Of a stretch of 64,000 nt of DNA, positions 1-9,950 are shown piece after piece. The notes beneath the pieces are model-generated. The model ran no database searches. It saw only the letters and a program-made list of their open reading frames with translations, and was not told where the DNA came from. Numbering within the stretch: the stretch's first letter is position 1; every line of letters begins with the position of its first letter. Origin of the DNA: Euclidia mi. Taxonomy: Eukaryota > Arthropoda > Insecta > Lepidoptera > Erebidae. Made by a program: the position numbers and the translations under genes. The stretch lies in the NCBI GenBank assembly GCA_944739405.2, contig OX123182.2, forward strand, positions 67,893,183 to 67,957,182. The letters are read 5' to 3'.

Positions 1-633
1 ACTATGCAATTTGCCGTCAAGAGTGAATCGGCTATGTACTGGTCAAGGACGAGACCTTCTTTTATCTCGGGGTTAAGCGTAGAACATTCAATAATCGCTT
101 GTGATCTAGGTGGAATGGTATAAGTTGGTTCACAAAATTATAAAGCAAGTTTGATTTTATTTATGATTAGAACATTTTCTACATAATCGATTTTGCAATC
201 AGAATAAGCAAATAAGTCATTGCCAATTATACCGTCATATGGGAAGTCTATATTAGGGATTAAATGAAAATGATGATTCAGTGAGTTAAAGTGAATTAGA
301 ATATGTCCTAAAGAATTCATTGGATTTTTTGTGGACCCCAAACCATGAAAAGTAATAATATGATTAGTAATTGGGGGCATTTTTTCAATAACGTTTATTT
401 TCAGAAAACTAATAGAAGTGCCACTGTCAACGAGGAATTTAAGAGGTCGACTAGAAACTGATGTTAGCAATTCTACGTAAGGTAAGTACTTTTTTGTAGA
501 ATTTGTTGTAATGTTATAAGTTTTAAATGTATTATTTTCTGTTTCAGAAACGGTGCAAGAAGGACACGACTTTGATTTACATTGCGATAGAGACGGGGAT
601 GGATTGGTAACGGAATCAGAGTTTTGTTTGTCA

Positions 634-840
634 AGGCCACTATAGGTTTGGGGCTGGTTACCCTGTTTGTTAGTGGTCGATTTGGAAACAGCGATTTTGT
701 TAGGGCCTCTATGAATTTGGGGTTGGTTACCCTGTTTGTTAGTGGTCGATTTGGAAACAGCGATTTTGGAAGGGCCACAATGAATTTGGGGCTGGTTACC
801 CTGTTTGTTAGTGGTCGATTTGGAAACAGTGATTTGATTA
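634..840 (-). repeat. 69-bp coding tandem repeat, three copies
   Basis: The TTTGGGG anchor recurs at 647, 716 and 785, giving exact 69-bp spacing and three units that differ at only a few bases. Because 69 is a multiple of three, the repeat adds 23 residues per unit to the gypsy pol linker. The sense frame encodes a polar unit built around SKSTTNKQGNQPQ. It lies between the frameshift site and the protease, where length change would be tolerated. Confidence 0.88.
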
Positions 841-901
841 GGTAAGGCTTTAGTATTGGTTTGTCCGTTTACTATGCCCGCACGATACCGGACGGGTAGG
901 A

Positions 902-914
902 CTACTCGTTTAAA
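902..914 (-). promoter_or_regulatory. Probable -1 ribosomal frameshift site between gag and pol
   Basis: On the minus strand, gag reads ACT TTA AAC GAG TAG. This places a canonical X XXY YYZ heptamer, T TTA AAC (plus-strand GTTTAAA at 908-914), two codons before the gag stop. Slipping one base back enters the long pol frame that carries the protease. Gypsy elements commonly make Gag-Pol by -1 frameshifting. I did not compute a downstream pseudoknot. Confidence 0.72.
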
Positions 915-1052
915 GTATTGTTAATAATATCCTCAGGGCCCTGTTGGTAATCGACTACGTCAACAGAATGAACAGATTGATTATTTCTAGCAAAACTAGT
1001 ACATGGCTGATTTGATTGCTGATTTTGTAGATGCCCAAATCGTCTATTGTAA

Positions 1053-2176
1053 TTATTATTATATTCTTCTTCTTCTTAGCGTGTCGATGGCAATCTAAAT
1101 TGTGCCTGCCCAGAACTTAGCTACGAGTATGGCATTTTCAGTAGCGTCCATAAGTTCCTGTAGCGTGCAAGTATTAGGGCACGCAGGACAAGATATTAAG
1201 TGTCCCATTGTTTGTGGGACGGCACCACACTTGCACTCCAGATTGGTGTTATCTGTAAATCCCCACCTAAGCAGGTTTTCTTTGCTTCGGCCAACCTGTG
1301 TCCTAAGTCTATTTAAAGACTTCCAGGTCAGCCAAGGCAGCTCGTGTCCAGGTGGTGGATTTTCAGCAAGCGGGACGAATGGAGTGGGTAGGTAAGCACT
1401 TTCCCGCCACAGTCTACGCCTTGCCTGTGTTCGCTCTTCATTGAGTGGAGGGACACACCTTAGAAAGCTATTGCGGCTTTTCAGTCTTTGCGGCACCAAG
1501 GTGTTGTTGTGCAAAGGGTGTCGTGAATCTCTTTCCATTCTCGTTCTTTCGCTGGCGCTTGCCACAGCTCTGCGAACCTCTGGTGGCGCTATTCCTGCCA
1601 GTGGATACAGCATTGGTACCGGGGTCGGTTTAAGGCATCCGGTTATGATCCGGCACGTTTCGTTTAGTGCTGTATCGACTAGTTTTGCATGGGCTGAGCG
1701 ATTCCATACTGGGCACGCATATTCACCTGCAGAAAAGGAAAGCGCCAACCCAGTGGTCCGCATTACTATGGGTGAAGCACCCCACTGTGAGGAGGCTAAT
1801 CGGCGCAGCAGGTTGTTACGAGTGTGCACCTTCTTTTTTATATTCTCGCAGTTCTTTCGGAACGTGAGTGACCTGTCCAGGGTAACAACAAGATATTTAG
1901 GGAAGTGGTTGTGTTCAATAGGGACCCCGCCCCAAACAATGTTAAGTTTGCGGCCCGCTTCTCTATTGCGGAGGTGGAATAAGCACGCTTGGGTCTTGCT
2001 CGGGTTGGGTTTAAGCGAGTTATCTAAGTAATACTGAGCCAAACTGTTGAGACCATTTGCGAGATTTAACTCGATATCCTCAAAGGTGGTAGCTTGGGAA
2101 GTTAGGGCAAGGTCATCAGCATAGATGAAGCGTGACGTGTGTGGGTAGGATGGTTGGTCGTTTTATTATTATATTC
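1053..2176 (-). mobile_element. 5'-truncated non-LTR retrotransposon inserted in gypsy gag, with 14-bp TSD
   Basis: The insertion occupies 1067-2162 and is flanked by identical TTATTATTATATTC at 1053-1066 and 2163-2176. On the minus strand it begins inside the RT domain, just before the YADD box, and ends with a short (AGA)n tail at 1077-1067. Both features are the expected outcome of target-primed reverse transcription with 5' truncation. Confidence 0.9.
1095..2160 (-). pseudogene. LINE reverse transcriptase, C-terminal half
   Basis: The open frame starts inside RT. FIYADDLALTSQ lies about 15 residues from the truncated end and carries the catalytic Asp pair. It is followed by the thumb region and a long C-terminal domain that ends with a Cys/His cluster (CKCG, MGHLISCPAC), a common putative nucleic-acid-binding end of LINE ORF2. 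The frame is uninterrupted for about 350 residues, so this copy looks young although it lacks the endonuclease. The clade is not settled: the DQP-FIYADD pattern and C-terminus fit the Jockey/CR1/I-like supergroup, and the microsatellite-like tail fits several clades. Confidence 0.8.
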
Positions 2177-2299
2177 GCGTTTTCGGCAGTTATCAATAGT
2201 GTGGCCTACTGCTTTACAGTAGCGACACACTGTAGGAGTACGTCTCTGTCCGCTTCAAACTCAGTGAGATCTTGCTTTAAGTTGGATCTACCTCTTAAT

Positions 2300-3298
2300 T
2301 TAAGTATTTAGTTTGTAGTTTTCGCTATTATTGCGTTTGTAGTTTTCGCTAAAGTTAATTTAGATTAATTTTATTATCATATCACTGTCTTAGCCTATTG
2401 ATGGGTTATGCACGTAACATAGCTAAGTACACCCAACATAGCTAAGTTCAATTTTATTTATTTTTTAAAGGCAACCCTCTAGGGCCGGGGGGATATGGTA
2501 GCGCCATCTACCTGTCTATCGAGAATTAATTACATCAACGTCAATTGTTCCTCGCTTGCTCGTCTAATGCGAGCGATCCTTTGTTTCCTTCGCTCCCCTC
2601 CCAAGGCATGCCTACAGAACAGTCTAGAATAATCCGTGTCGCAACAAACACATGTACCACACCGCCATATTTTTACCGCTTTATACCAAAAAACTCAACA
2701 AACCGCCCGCGAGTGAAGTATAGTGAAACTGTATAATTCTGGGTTGGATCCAGACGGAGTGATAAGTGAATCTTCAGGATTCCCGAAGAGACACCAGGCG
2801 GAACCATTTGCAAGGAAAGAGGACTGACGTACAAGGTAAGGCGTGTTCCCACACCCCCGTCTCCTATCCTTCCCATGATCCCATTTTCATTAACTTTCTC
2901 ATTTCCTAGTCGATAAGAACCCATATCCTTACAGTCGACAATATTAATAATTTTTCCAAATCGCCTAGGAATATTCGGTTCGCCGAACCACAACTTTTAA
3001 TTAAACTAAATGTATATGGAAAAATGTATATCTACATTTTTGATGATATGCTCTTTTGGCATAGAACTGAATCTGGACACTTATTACACATTTTAAACTA
3101 CCGTTCGGCAGAAATACAAGACTTTTTTACATTAAGTGACACATATCGTGATCCTTACATAAACATAGATATAAGTAGAACAAAAGGTTGGCTTAAAACC
3201 CAGTCTACATCAGCTGTTTATTTAATACGAAACCATGAGAAAATAAATCAAAAATCGAACAAAGGAATATAGAATTCAACTATTCCTATTTACGGCAG
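2300..3298. other. No recognised gene; unassigned DNA
   Basis: AT-rich at first, with small direct repeats: TTTGTAGTTTTCGCT twice near 2310-2350, and CAACATAGCTAAGT-like copies near 2415-2450. A less AT-rich patch at 2480-2900 has a 106-codon minus-strand frame (2993-2673), and a plus-strand frame of 82 codons lies at 3024-3272. Neither shows a motif I recognise. They could be remnants of older elements. Confidence 0.5.
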
Positions 3299-3844
3299 GA
3301 ACGCTGCCGCTAGTTGTCTGTGTGCCTATATGTTCTGTCTGTAGTATCTGTGTCTCATAAGCATAACAGCTGATCTAGGGACCGCCTGTTCCTGACCGGT
3401 TGTTGTGTATTCTCTATGCTGTTTCCAGTTCTCCCTACGGGCCACGATTCTACATACGAGCTGCGGGCGTCGTACTGCTACAAGCCGCCGTTAACGCATC
3501 AGCTCCTACAGCTAGGCCACGGACGCCTGACTGCACCGGGTTACGCTTGAGCCTCACCGCTCGGCCCCCATCGGCTGCACCGCCTGAGCCTGCCGCTCAG
3601 CCTACCCCTCGACCACTAAGCTGCCTACCCAGCGTGCAATTCGGCCAGCTCACCGTCAACCCTACGAGCAGTCTACCCTGCGAGCGTCGGAGAGCAGCAG
3701 GTGTCTACCCTCCAGCTTGCAGGCCAGTGCTTACCTAGTTCGGTCATACTGTATGTGAGCGGTAGTGAGACATAATAAAGAACCTGTTCAGCCTAGCAGT
3801 GTTTCTCTTGAGCCCCGACATCCTACTTGAGATCCTCCGTCTCA
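3299..3844 (+). repeat. 5' LTR, truncated
   Basis: Aligns with the 3' LTR from AACGCTGCCGCT onward, with an internal gap of roughly 85 bp straight after that motif. It ends at the same CCGTCTCA as the 3' LTR. The first roughly 190 bp (U3 with the TATA box) are missing. The AATAAA signal is at 3774-3779. Confidence 0.85.
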
Positions 3845-3845
3845 G

Positions 3846-3860
3846 TGGCTCCCAACTCTA
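3846..3860 (+). other. Putative primer binding site
   Basis: TGGCTCCCAACTC begins one base after the 5' LTR end. A TGG start, complementary to a tRNA CCA end, is the expected sign of a minus-strand primer site. I did not identify the tRNA. Confidence 0.5.
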
Positions 3861-4233
3861 TTTGTCTCACTTCCAATTACTGCAGTTGTTCTTGTTTAGG
3901 AGGTCAGTCTTTGTAAACGAGGAGGTGCAGACATCAGCGAACCGGTACGTACTATTTAACTTGTGTGTATCGTTGTATTCCTGTCTATCTTCGATTTCTA
4001 TTCTTGTATAACTATTATGTGTTCTCCTACTATTGTCTAACTTAAATTTCAACTACCCATTCCCTACGTAACAGTTCGCAATTTGAAATAACCGTTTTTT
4101 CTTTTTGCAAGTCACTATCTATTGTCTACATTTTTACACCGAATCGTCGTAGTTTCTTTGTAAAGCAGAACTAGTGCACACAGAGGGCTGTAATATACTT
4201 ACGTTTCTTTTCTATCATACACTTCATTTCATC

Positions 4234-5303
4234 ATGAGCACTAACCCTATTAAGTACTTCCTACTTAATAAAAATTAATTGGCCTACGAGGTCGCTATTC
4301 GCGGAGAGGAGCCGGCTACCTCTGTTCTAGGTTTACGGAAGGAGCTACCTAAACTACTCGAGCTGATTACGAATGACGAAATCCTAGAGTCAGGCCTAGA
4401 CATAGCAGACGATTTCAAGGGAGCTAGCGTGTCTATTGCCGATTTAGATTCGCGAATCTCATTTCTACAACGCGTGACGGAATTTAGGACGGTTAGAAAT
4501 CTACCTGCCAATAGATTATTCGATTACGCGTCCGAAATTTTTACTGGTAATGTGTTACACTGGTTTCGCGGTCTTAAAAATTCCATTTCTACATGGGACG
4601 AACTTGCTAGTAAATTTACAGCTGATTTTACACCGTACGACTATGACTATAAACTTTTAGCCGGGATTCGTAATCGTACTCAAGGGCAAACTGAGGGTAT
4701 AATCATCTACTTATCAATTATGTTCCAACTTTTTGAGCGATTATCACCTATACTACTGTCCTGTTACTATCCGAACATGAAAAACTAAATATTTTGCTTC
4801 ACAATACTAGACCGCGTTATTCTACTGTACTAGCTTCATGTACTACGGCTATAGACACTCTTAAAACACTTTGCCTAAACTATGAGAGGTTCCAGTGTTT
4901 AAGTTCACAATTTCACGAACCTAGTTACCCTACGTCTAACACAGTAGCACCTGATTTAGCTTACATAAATAAAAAGGACACGCACGGTTACTATAATAAT
5001 TCACAGTACTATAAACCGTCTAAACTAAAAAACTACGCTTCCGCCGCATCTATAAACGTTGAACCGAACGATACAACTGTGCCTAACCTACAACACTATA
5101 ATGTCGACATGATATCTAAATCAGCTGTTCCTACAACAATGACTAATAAGAGGTCTGGGTTCTGCCCGCGATGCCGTTCAACTGATCACTCGCTAGGGAC
5201 GTGCAAGCGTGACCGTTATCCTATATGTTTTAAGTGTGGCCTTAGGGATGTCACATTCGTAAATTGTCTTAACTGTAAAAATAAATCTCTTTCAAAAAAC
5301 TAA
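4234..5303 (+). pseudogene. gag: gag polyprotein (capsid and zinc-binding region), broken
   Basis: Encodes the structural Gag. An ATG at 4234 opens the frame, but a TAA at 4276-4278 cuts it after 14 codons. The same frame then runs to 4788 and holds the capsid-like motif WFRGL-x-WDELASKFTADFTP around 4560-4640, typical of retrotransposon Gag. A frameshift near 4750-4780 moves the protein to the next frame (4794-5303), which ends in a Cys-rich stretch (CPRCRSTDHSLGTC, then CFKCG) that looks like degenerate zinc knuckles. Two lesions therefore separate the start from the RNA-binding end. Confidence 0.82.
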
Positions 5304-5416
5304 TTTACTCGGATCGTAGTTCGTCAAATAAGATGACAAACCCTACCATTTGTACATCTTCTAAACCTAAATATTTTGACACAGAAGACTGAAAAAATTG
5401 GCTGAACACACTAAAA

Positions 5417-5803
5417 GTGTATTTTTTTTGTTATTCTGTTGCTGCGATCCGTGATCAAAAATCTAATACTGATTTTCGACCCTACGTTAATGTAACCATT
5501 GAGAATCTACCCCTTACTGGGTTACTTGACTCAGGTTCTGCCGTGACTATATTGGGCAATAATTCTCATATAAAAATTATTTCTAAAACAAATCTCCCGT
5601 TGAATAAGTGTGACAACCCTACTATATTTTTTCGATCGGTGGGTGGTCATCGTTTGACACCGATCGGCTATATCAACCTATCCACCACTTTTGAAAATAA
5701 AACTTATAACTTAAAAGCGTACGTAATTCCAGAAGTTACTAGTTCGTTAATTTTAGGTGTTGACTTCTGGAAAATATTTAAATTGTTACCAAATCATATT
5801 TAA
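5417..5803 (+). pseudogene. pol: Retropepsin-like aspartic protease
   Basis: The catalytic motif LLDSGSAVT lies near 5525-5550, and the second conserved strand LILGVDFW near 5750-5770. This is the usual layout of a Gypsy protease, which would cleave Gag-Pol. The frame opens without a good start and follows gag in another frame, so it would have been part of a fusion. It stops at 5803, just before the inserted repeat, and RT that should follow is gone. Confidence 0.82.
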
Positions 5804-5823
5804 TCTGTTCCTTTATCTTATAA

Positions 5824-7280
5824 CTAGCTTTTGCCCGCGGCTTCGCTCACGTTAAATTCGGGGTAACACAAAAATCCTTCATCGTTGGATAGTAATTTTC
5901 GTTTTAAATCTCTTCATAGGGACTAATAAGAAATATAACCGCAAGAAGTATTTAAAACATTTCTGAAAACAGTATTCTTAGAGTTCCGTAGTCAAAAGTA
6001 GCTAAACACTGAATCCTTATAGACGCGCTATGTCTGTTAGTCTATCCGTATGTCACAGCCACTTTATACCGAAACTATTCAGTTTACACATTTGAAAATT
6101 GGTAGAACTGTGAACCGCTTTACGACGTTATAGAAAATAAAGAATATTGAATATTACTGAGGGCTCTTCCTACATGGAACTGATGTGGAAAATGGGTCGT
6201 TAAAAAGACTTTGAGGTTCCTAAAACCATTGTTTCTCAAAGTCAATCGCTTGAAAGATATATGGTTCCAAAGTGGTAAAATAGGTGTGTGTCTCCCTCTA
6301 ACGTTTAAAATAAGAGTGACAAATCTAAAAAAAATATATGCTGTAGATCGTTATAAAAACTTCCAACGAAAATTGGTTTGAACGATAAATGTAGTCAGCA
6401 GTTTTTGAAATAAAGCACATCTTAAAAACCGCAAATATAGCTTTGTCGTTTATACAAATTCTATTAATAGTAAGTCGAAGATAATGGCTATGGTAAGTGG
6501 ATACCTCCACTACGGAACCCTTTATGAGCGAGTCTGGCTCGTGATAGCGAATATCTTTTATAATGTTTTGTCCTAGGTGTAACTTGTAGCCGTTTGCCAT
6601 TACAAAGCTTTGGTGCATTAAAATTCTGCATTAACAGGACTGAAACACCAACGTTCAGTCTCAAGTTGCGTGAAGGTACTCTTGTTAATTGTAAAAAGTT
6701 CAGAAACTCTATAGGGTACGAAGTAACTTGGTCAGTATTCATGACATTATCTACCTAACGGTGCTCAACAACATCTTTTGGCATACAGTCAAATGTCAAA
6801 GCCATGGTCCGATATATCTCTATACACACTTTTTCATTTATGAGTAGAGAATATTGGTTCATCCGGTTTAGCGTGAAATTGGTACATACATACACATTTT
6901 CGCATTTATATCTAATATTAGTAGGGATTAGCCAAGGCTGTTACAATAATTAAGTATTAGTTTATGAACAAAGTAATGGCAGTGCAACATAATTATGACA
7001 ATGTATAATTTGACAGTACTGACAGATACACGATAGCACATGCGCGCGCAGCTCTAGATTATTACAGCGCATGCGTTATTACTGTCAATTGGTAGTAGGT
7101 TTGTCCCTACAAATTTCAACCCTCTCTAAAATCGCTCCTAGATTATTTTTTGCAACTAATTGTATCCTATGTGTTTTTCCTGGTTCTGAGCTACCTATCC
7201 ACCAATTTTCAGCCAAATCGGTTCAGCCGCTCTTGAGTTATAAATAGTGTAACTAACACGACTTTCTTTTATATATATAG
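5824..7280 (+). mobile_element. Interspersed repeat family A, nested, replacing the RT region of the LTR element
   Basis: Begins CTAGCTTTTGCCCGCGG and resumes at about 6655 with the block CAGTCTCAAGTTG...CGATAGCACATGCGC, ending near the integrase frame. The same blocks occur contiguously at 30385-31030, so 5870-6650 is itself a secondary insertion. Part of that insertion (about 6500-6560) resembles repeat family C (CGGAACCC..GCGAGTCTGGCTCG). The family is non-coding here. I recognise it as a common lepidopteran interspersed repeat but cannot assign its class. Confidence 0.65.
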
Positions 7281-7952
7281 ATGACTCTCGTAATAATTCC
7301 TTGCCTAACAAATGCTACCGTGTCGGCTATTGATAGTAACACTGATAACGACATTACTATAACCTCGGATCAGTGGTATACTACAATCTACAATGGCTGT
7401 AAAAGCTTACCTACATCTTTCCCTAATTATTCTATCAAAAATGATAAATTATATAGATATATGGTATCGAAATGTATACTGCGGAAAGTATTCGATTGGA
7501 AAGATGTCTTACATACCTCGGATAAAACTACCGCCATTAAAGAATACCATTCGGCACTCGCTACAGGTCATCTAGGTATTTTTAAAACGTATAAACGTTT
7601 AGCGCAGCGTTATTTTTGGCCCGGTATGCACGCTGACGTTGTTAAATTTATATCTTCGTGTGATACTTGTGTCGCACATAAACACCAAAACAATGGTACT
7701 TTACATACACACACATACAACTTACGTCGTAAACAGGCTGTGTTTAACGTAGGTGATACTGTGTGGAAAAGAACCTTCTATTCAAGTGATAAGGACAAAT
7801 CATTTAGCAAAAAACTAGCTCCTAAGTTTACCAAGTGTACTATTATTGCTAAAAAGTCACCACTAGCATACGAATTAACGGATTCGTCGGGTAAATCTAT
7901 TGGCAGTTGGCAAATTAAAGATTTAAAACTAATTAACTACACTGATTCCTAA
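7281..7952 (+). pseudogene. pol: Integrase N-terminal zinc finger fused to C-terminal domain (core deleted)
   Basis: The first half has the H2C2 zinc-binding module of retroviral-type integrases: EYHSALATGHLG, then YFWPGMHADV and SCDTC near 7540-7670. Immediately after AHKHQNNGTL the protein jumps to a chromo-like C-terminal segment (GDTVWKR...KLAPKF...SPLAYELTD) that normally follows the catalytic core. The D,D-35-E core, about 150 residues, is missing, so no strand transfer activity is expected. The junction is in frame, as expected of a deletion derivative that kept an open frame. Confidence 0.85.
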
Positions 7953-8084
7953 CCTAACTAGATTATTTCATTGTACCTACCTGCAGTTTGAGTTTCATAG
8001 TATCTACTTAGCAATGTCTACAGAAGTTCGGAGGACTTAGTTAGACGAATTTTTCTTGTCTAGACACGTAAAATCCTGCTGTAC

Positions 8085-8096
8085 AGAGCGGGGTAT
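8085..8096 (+). other. Putative polypurine tract before 3' LTR
   Basis: AGAGCGGGG followed by TAT lies directly upstream of the TGTAACG that starts the 3' LTR. This is the expected place for plus-strand priming. Confidence 0.45.
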
Positions 8097-8927
8097 TGTA
8101 ACGTAATACTCTACGTATTGTGTTATAATATCTCGCAGGTGCTTAACGCCAGCTTAGCCGCAGAGCGTTCGCAATATTACCTTATATAGTCATGTTCAGA
8201 GCCACAAGCAGTCTGTGAGTCATAGGTTTATGCCTATATAAGATGGGTGCGCGATCTAAATCGGTCATTTTCCCTAGACGTCGAAACGCTGCCGCTACAC
8301 CTCGCTGATGGTTGTAGTGACAACCAAGTATTATTCTACTTCCTATCTTCCTACTGTCCCACTGGGGGTAAGCATATTCTAGTTGTCTGTGTGTCTATAT
8401 GTTCTGTCTGTAGTATCTGTGTCTCCTAAGCATAACAGCCGATCTAGGGACCGCCTGTTCCTGACCGGTTGTTGTGTATTCTTTATGCTGTTTCCAGTTC
8501 TCCCTACGGGCCACGATTCTACCTACATGCTGCGGGCAGCGTGCTGCTACCAGCCGCCGCCAACGCATCAGCTCCCGCCTGCGAGCTCCTACAGCCAGGC
8601 CACGGACGCCTGACTGCACCGGGTTACGCTTGAGCCTCACCGCTCGGCCCCCATCGGCTGCACCGCCTGAGCCTACCGCTCAGCCTACCCCTCGACCACT
8701 GAACTGCCTACCCAGCGTGCAATTCGGCCAGCTCACCGTCGACCCTACGAGCAGTCTACCCTACGGGCGTCGGAGAGCAGCAGGAGTCTACTCTCCAGCC
8801 TTCAGGCCAGTGCTTACCTAGTTCGGTCATACTGTATGTAAGCGATAGTGAGACATAATAAAGAACCTGTTCAGCCCAGCAGTGTTTCTCTTGAACCCTG
8901 AGATCCTACCTGAGATCCTCCGTCTCA
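8097..8927 (+). repeat. 3' LTR, complete (831 bp, TG...CA)
   Basis: Starts TGTAACG and ends CCGTCTCA, the same end as the 5' LTR. Contains TATATAAG at 8235-8242 (probable core promoter), a GC-rich R/U5 part, and AATAAA at 8857-8862. Open frames across the GC-rich part are non-coding by-products. Confidence 0.85.
8235..8242 (+). promoter_or_regulatory. TATA box of LTR promoter
   Basis: TATATAAG within U3 of the 3' LTR, about 620 bp before the AATAAA. The corresponding part of the 5' LTR is deleted, so this copy has no upstream promoter. The solo LTR has a near match (TGTATAAC). Confidence 0.55.
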
Positions 8928-9542
8928 TAGTATAATAAAATTAATCTCCGAGTCAGCGTCTAGCCAATTCAAATCGGATCGGAACCGGCTGTCGCCTGTT
9001 TGTGCTCATTCAAGTGTTCATTATTATTGTTCTATAGCGAATGCCAATCGAGTTAGTTGCACCCGCAGTTGCAGCCAGACTTATAAATGGAAAATGACGT
9101 TACTTTATATCCCGTCAGAAACAGCGTTTACAAATGCGGTAAAGCGGTATATCTAACCAATAGATTTTCGATTATTTACATTTCTGAATATTCTAAGCGA
9201 TATACGTGAAATTTATATACGAAATTGGGGTTTCTTTTTTAATATCTTTCATATTATGGGAATCTTTAACGGCATTTAAATCACGAACTTTATCGAGCTT
9301 CACATAGGTAACTGAATTTATGTCCTACGCATGCCTCCTATGCTGTAGCGAGCACCTTATATTACCTATGTACACGTTATATGAAGGATTTTTTCTTAAC
9401 TAGGTCATCGTTAGCCTCGATAAGTGTAAGTCATGTTTTTGTTCTCTTAACTTGCCCATCAAAGCAATGCGATCTTTCTTTGAAGCCATACACTACTACC
9501 AATTTATCCAATAAACTTTATAACTAGTAAAATTCGGCTACT
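8928..9542. other. No recognised gene
   Basis: AT-rich sequence after the 3' LTR. No open frame with a motif and no inverted repeat large enough to report. The sequence directly after the LTR (TAGTA) cannot be tested as a target duplication because the 5' LTR is truncated. Confidence 0.4.
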
Positions 9543-9602
9543 TTAACCCCTTGTAAGCTAGCTTTTTAATTGTATCTGGCATTCCGGCATACAAGAGGTT
9601 AA
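9543..9602. mobile_element. 60-bp TTAA-flanked mini-MITE
   Basis: TTAACCCCTTGTA at the left and its near-complement TACAAGAGGTTAA at the right form 13-bp terminal inverted repeats that begin and end with TTAA. The symmetry extends outward (TACT/AGTA). TTAA with following C residues is the signature of piggyBac-type insertion. Confidence 0.6.
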
Positions 9603-9856
9603 AGTACCTACTTATCAAATGTCACTGGACTTCTACACGCCTACTCGCCGCACCACAGGTACGAACCTGCACCGCGCAGTACGCGCCTACTACTCAGGCA
9701 CTCACACTGCTCAATAATATTATTGGAAAATATCCTGATGTTGACATATTTGTCACCAAATTGTATATCTTTTTAATTATATGTAAAATGTTTTTTGAAA
9801 ATGACTAATGAATATTACAAAATAAGTTAATGTTATGTACCTACCTAAATGTAATG

Positions 9857-9893
9857 GCTCACTACACGTTTTGGGCAACTGTAAGTGTAGTGA
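9857..9893. repeat. Short hairpin
   Basis: GCTCACTACAC and GTGTAGTGAGC form an 11-bp perfect inverted repeat with a loop of about 15 nt. It lies about 60 bp before the piggyBac-like element. Function unknown. Confidence 0.5.
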
Positions 9894-9950
9894 GCAGTTG
9901 TATATTAAATAAATAAATAAACAGCTTTCCTAGATGTTGTGCGAGTGTAT

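Larger units (their letters stand above)
1..914 (-). pseudogene. pol: Gypsy pol N-terminus: linker, aspartic protease and start of RT linker
   Basis: In the -1 frame relative to gag, an open frame runs without stops from the slippery site at 914-908 to a TAA at 140-138. It then continues in the same frame to the window edge. It contains a Lys/Asn/Gln/Ser-rich linker with a 23-residue tandem repeat and then a retropepsin-like protease. The active site is LVDSGTS at about 425-405, and the flap partner region ends GIIGND at about 215-200. The protease matures the Gag-Pol polyprotein. The TAA sits just after the protease and is the only stop seen in this stretch. RT and integrase lie outside the window. 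Confidence 0.8.
902..2260 (-). pseudogene. gag: gag C-terminus with CCHC zinc knuckle (split by insertion)
   Basis: Gag is the structural RNA-binding protein of the retrotransposon particle. Positions 2227-2186 encode a CX2CX4HX4C knuckle (CRYCKAVGHTIDNC), which binds the element's RNA. The reading frame then meets the target duplication of a LINE insertion at 2176-2163, and resumes in the same frame at 1066 with an Asn/Gln-rich tail ending in a TAG stop at 904-902. Across the duplicated GAATATAATAATAA the two halves line up in frame, so only the insertion breaks this part. Upstream of about 2240 the frame is shifted and then lost, so the capsid region is absent. Confidence 0.8.
1..2300 (-). 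mobile_element. Ty3/Gypsy-type LTR retrotransposon, partial, runs off left edge
   Basis: Read on the minus strand, the order is gag zinc knuckle (2186-2227), gag tail, a gag-pol frameshift site (908-914), a repeat-bearing linker, an aspartic protease and the start of the protease-RT linker, which continues past position 1. The gag upstream of about 2300 is missing, because the sequence there becomes AT-rich and stop-filled, so the 5' part is truncated or rearranged. The element is split by a non-LTR insertion at 1067-2162. No LTR is in view. The assignment to Gypsy rests on the CCHC-protease order and on the linker after the protease with its proline-rich TIPPRS motif, which is typical of Gypsy pol. 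Confidence 0.82.
3299..8927 (+). mobile_element. Non-autonomous, internally deleted LTR retrotransposon (Ty3/Gypsy type)
   Basis: Two long direct repeats (3299-3844 and 8097-8927) bracket gag, protease, the integrase zinc finger and the integrase C-terminus. The RT, RNase H and integrase catalytic core are absent. The place where RT should be is filled by an interspersed repeat (5824-7280). The element cannot supply its own replication enzymes. A third, solo LTR of the same family lies in opposite orientation at 18118-18525. Confidence 0.88.

Noticed and set aside
473..778. Minus-strand frame over the 69-bp repeat (and a plus-strand frame at 624-845)
   Set aside because: The protease frame runs through the same bases in another phase without stops, so these are out-of-frame readings.
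634..840. CRISPR-like direct repeats
   Set aside because: Units are contiguous with no spacers and encode protein inside a gypsy element. The genome is eukaryotic.
1441..2031. Long plus-strand frame opposite the LINE RT (196 codons), and 1102-1395
   Set aside because: Antisense shadow of the RT frame, which has clear motifs on the minus strand.
3400..3738. Open frame rich in Pro/Ala/Ser in the 5' LTR, with the like at 8474-8821 and 18482-18183
   Set aside because: All lie in the GC-rich part of the same LTR family. The frame exists because stop codons are rare in GC-rich DNA, and no conserved domain is seen.
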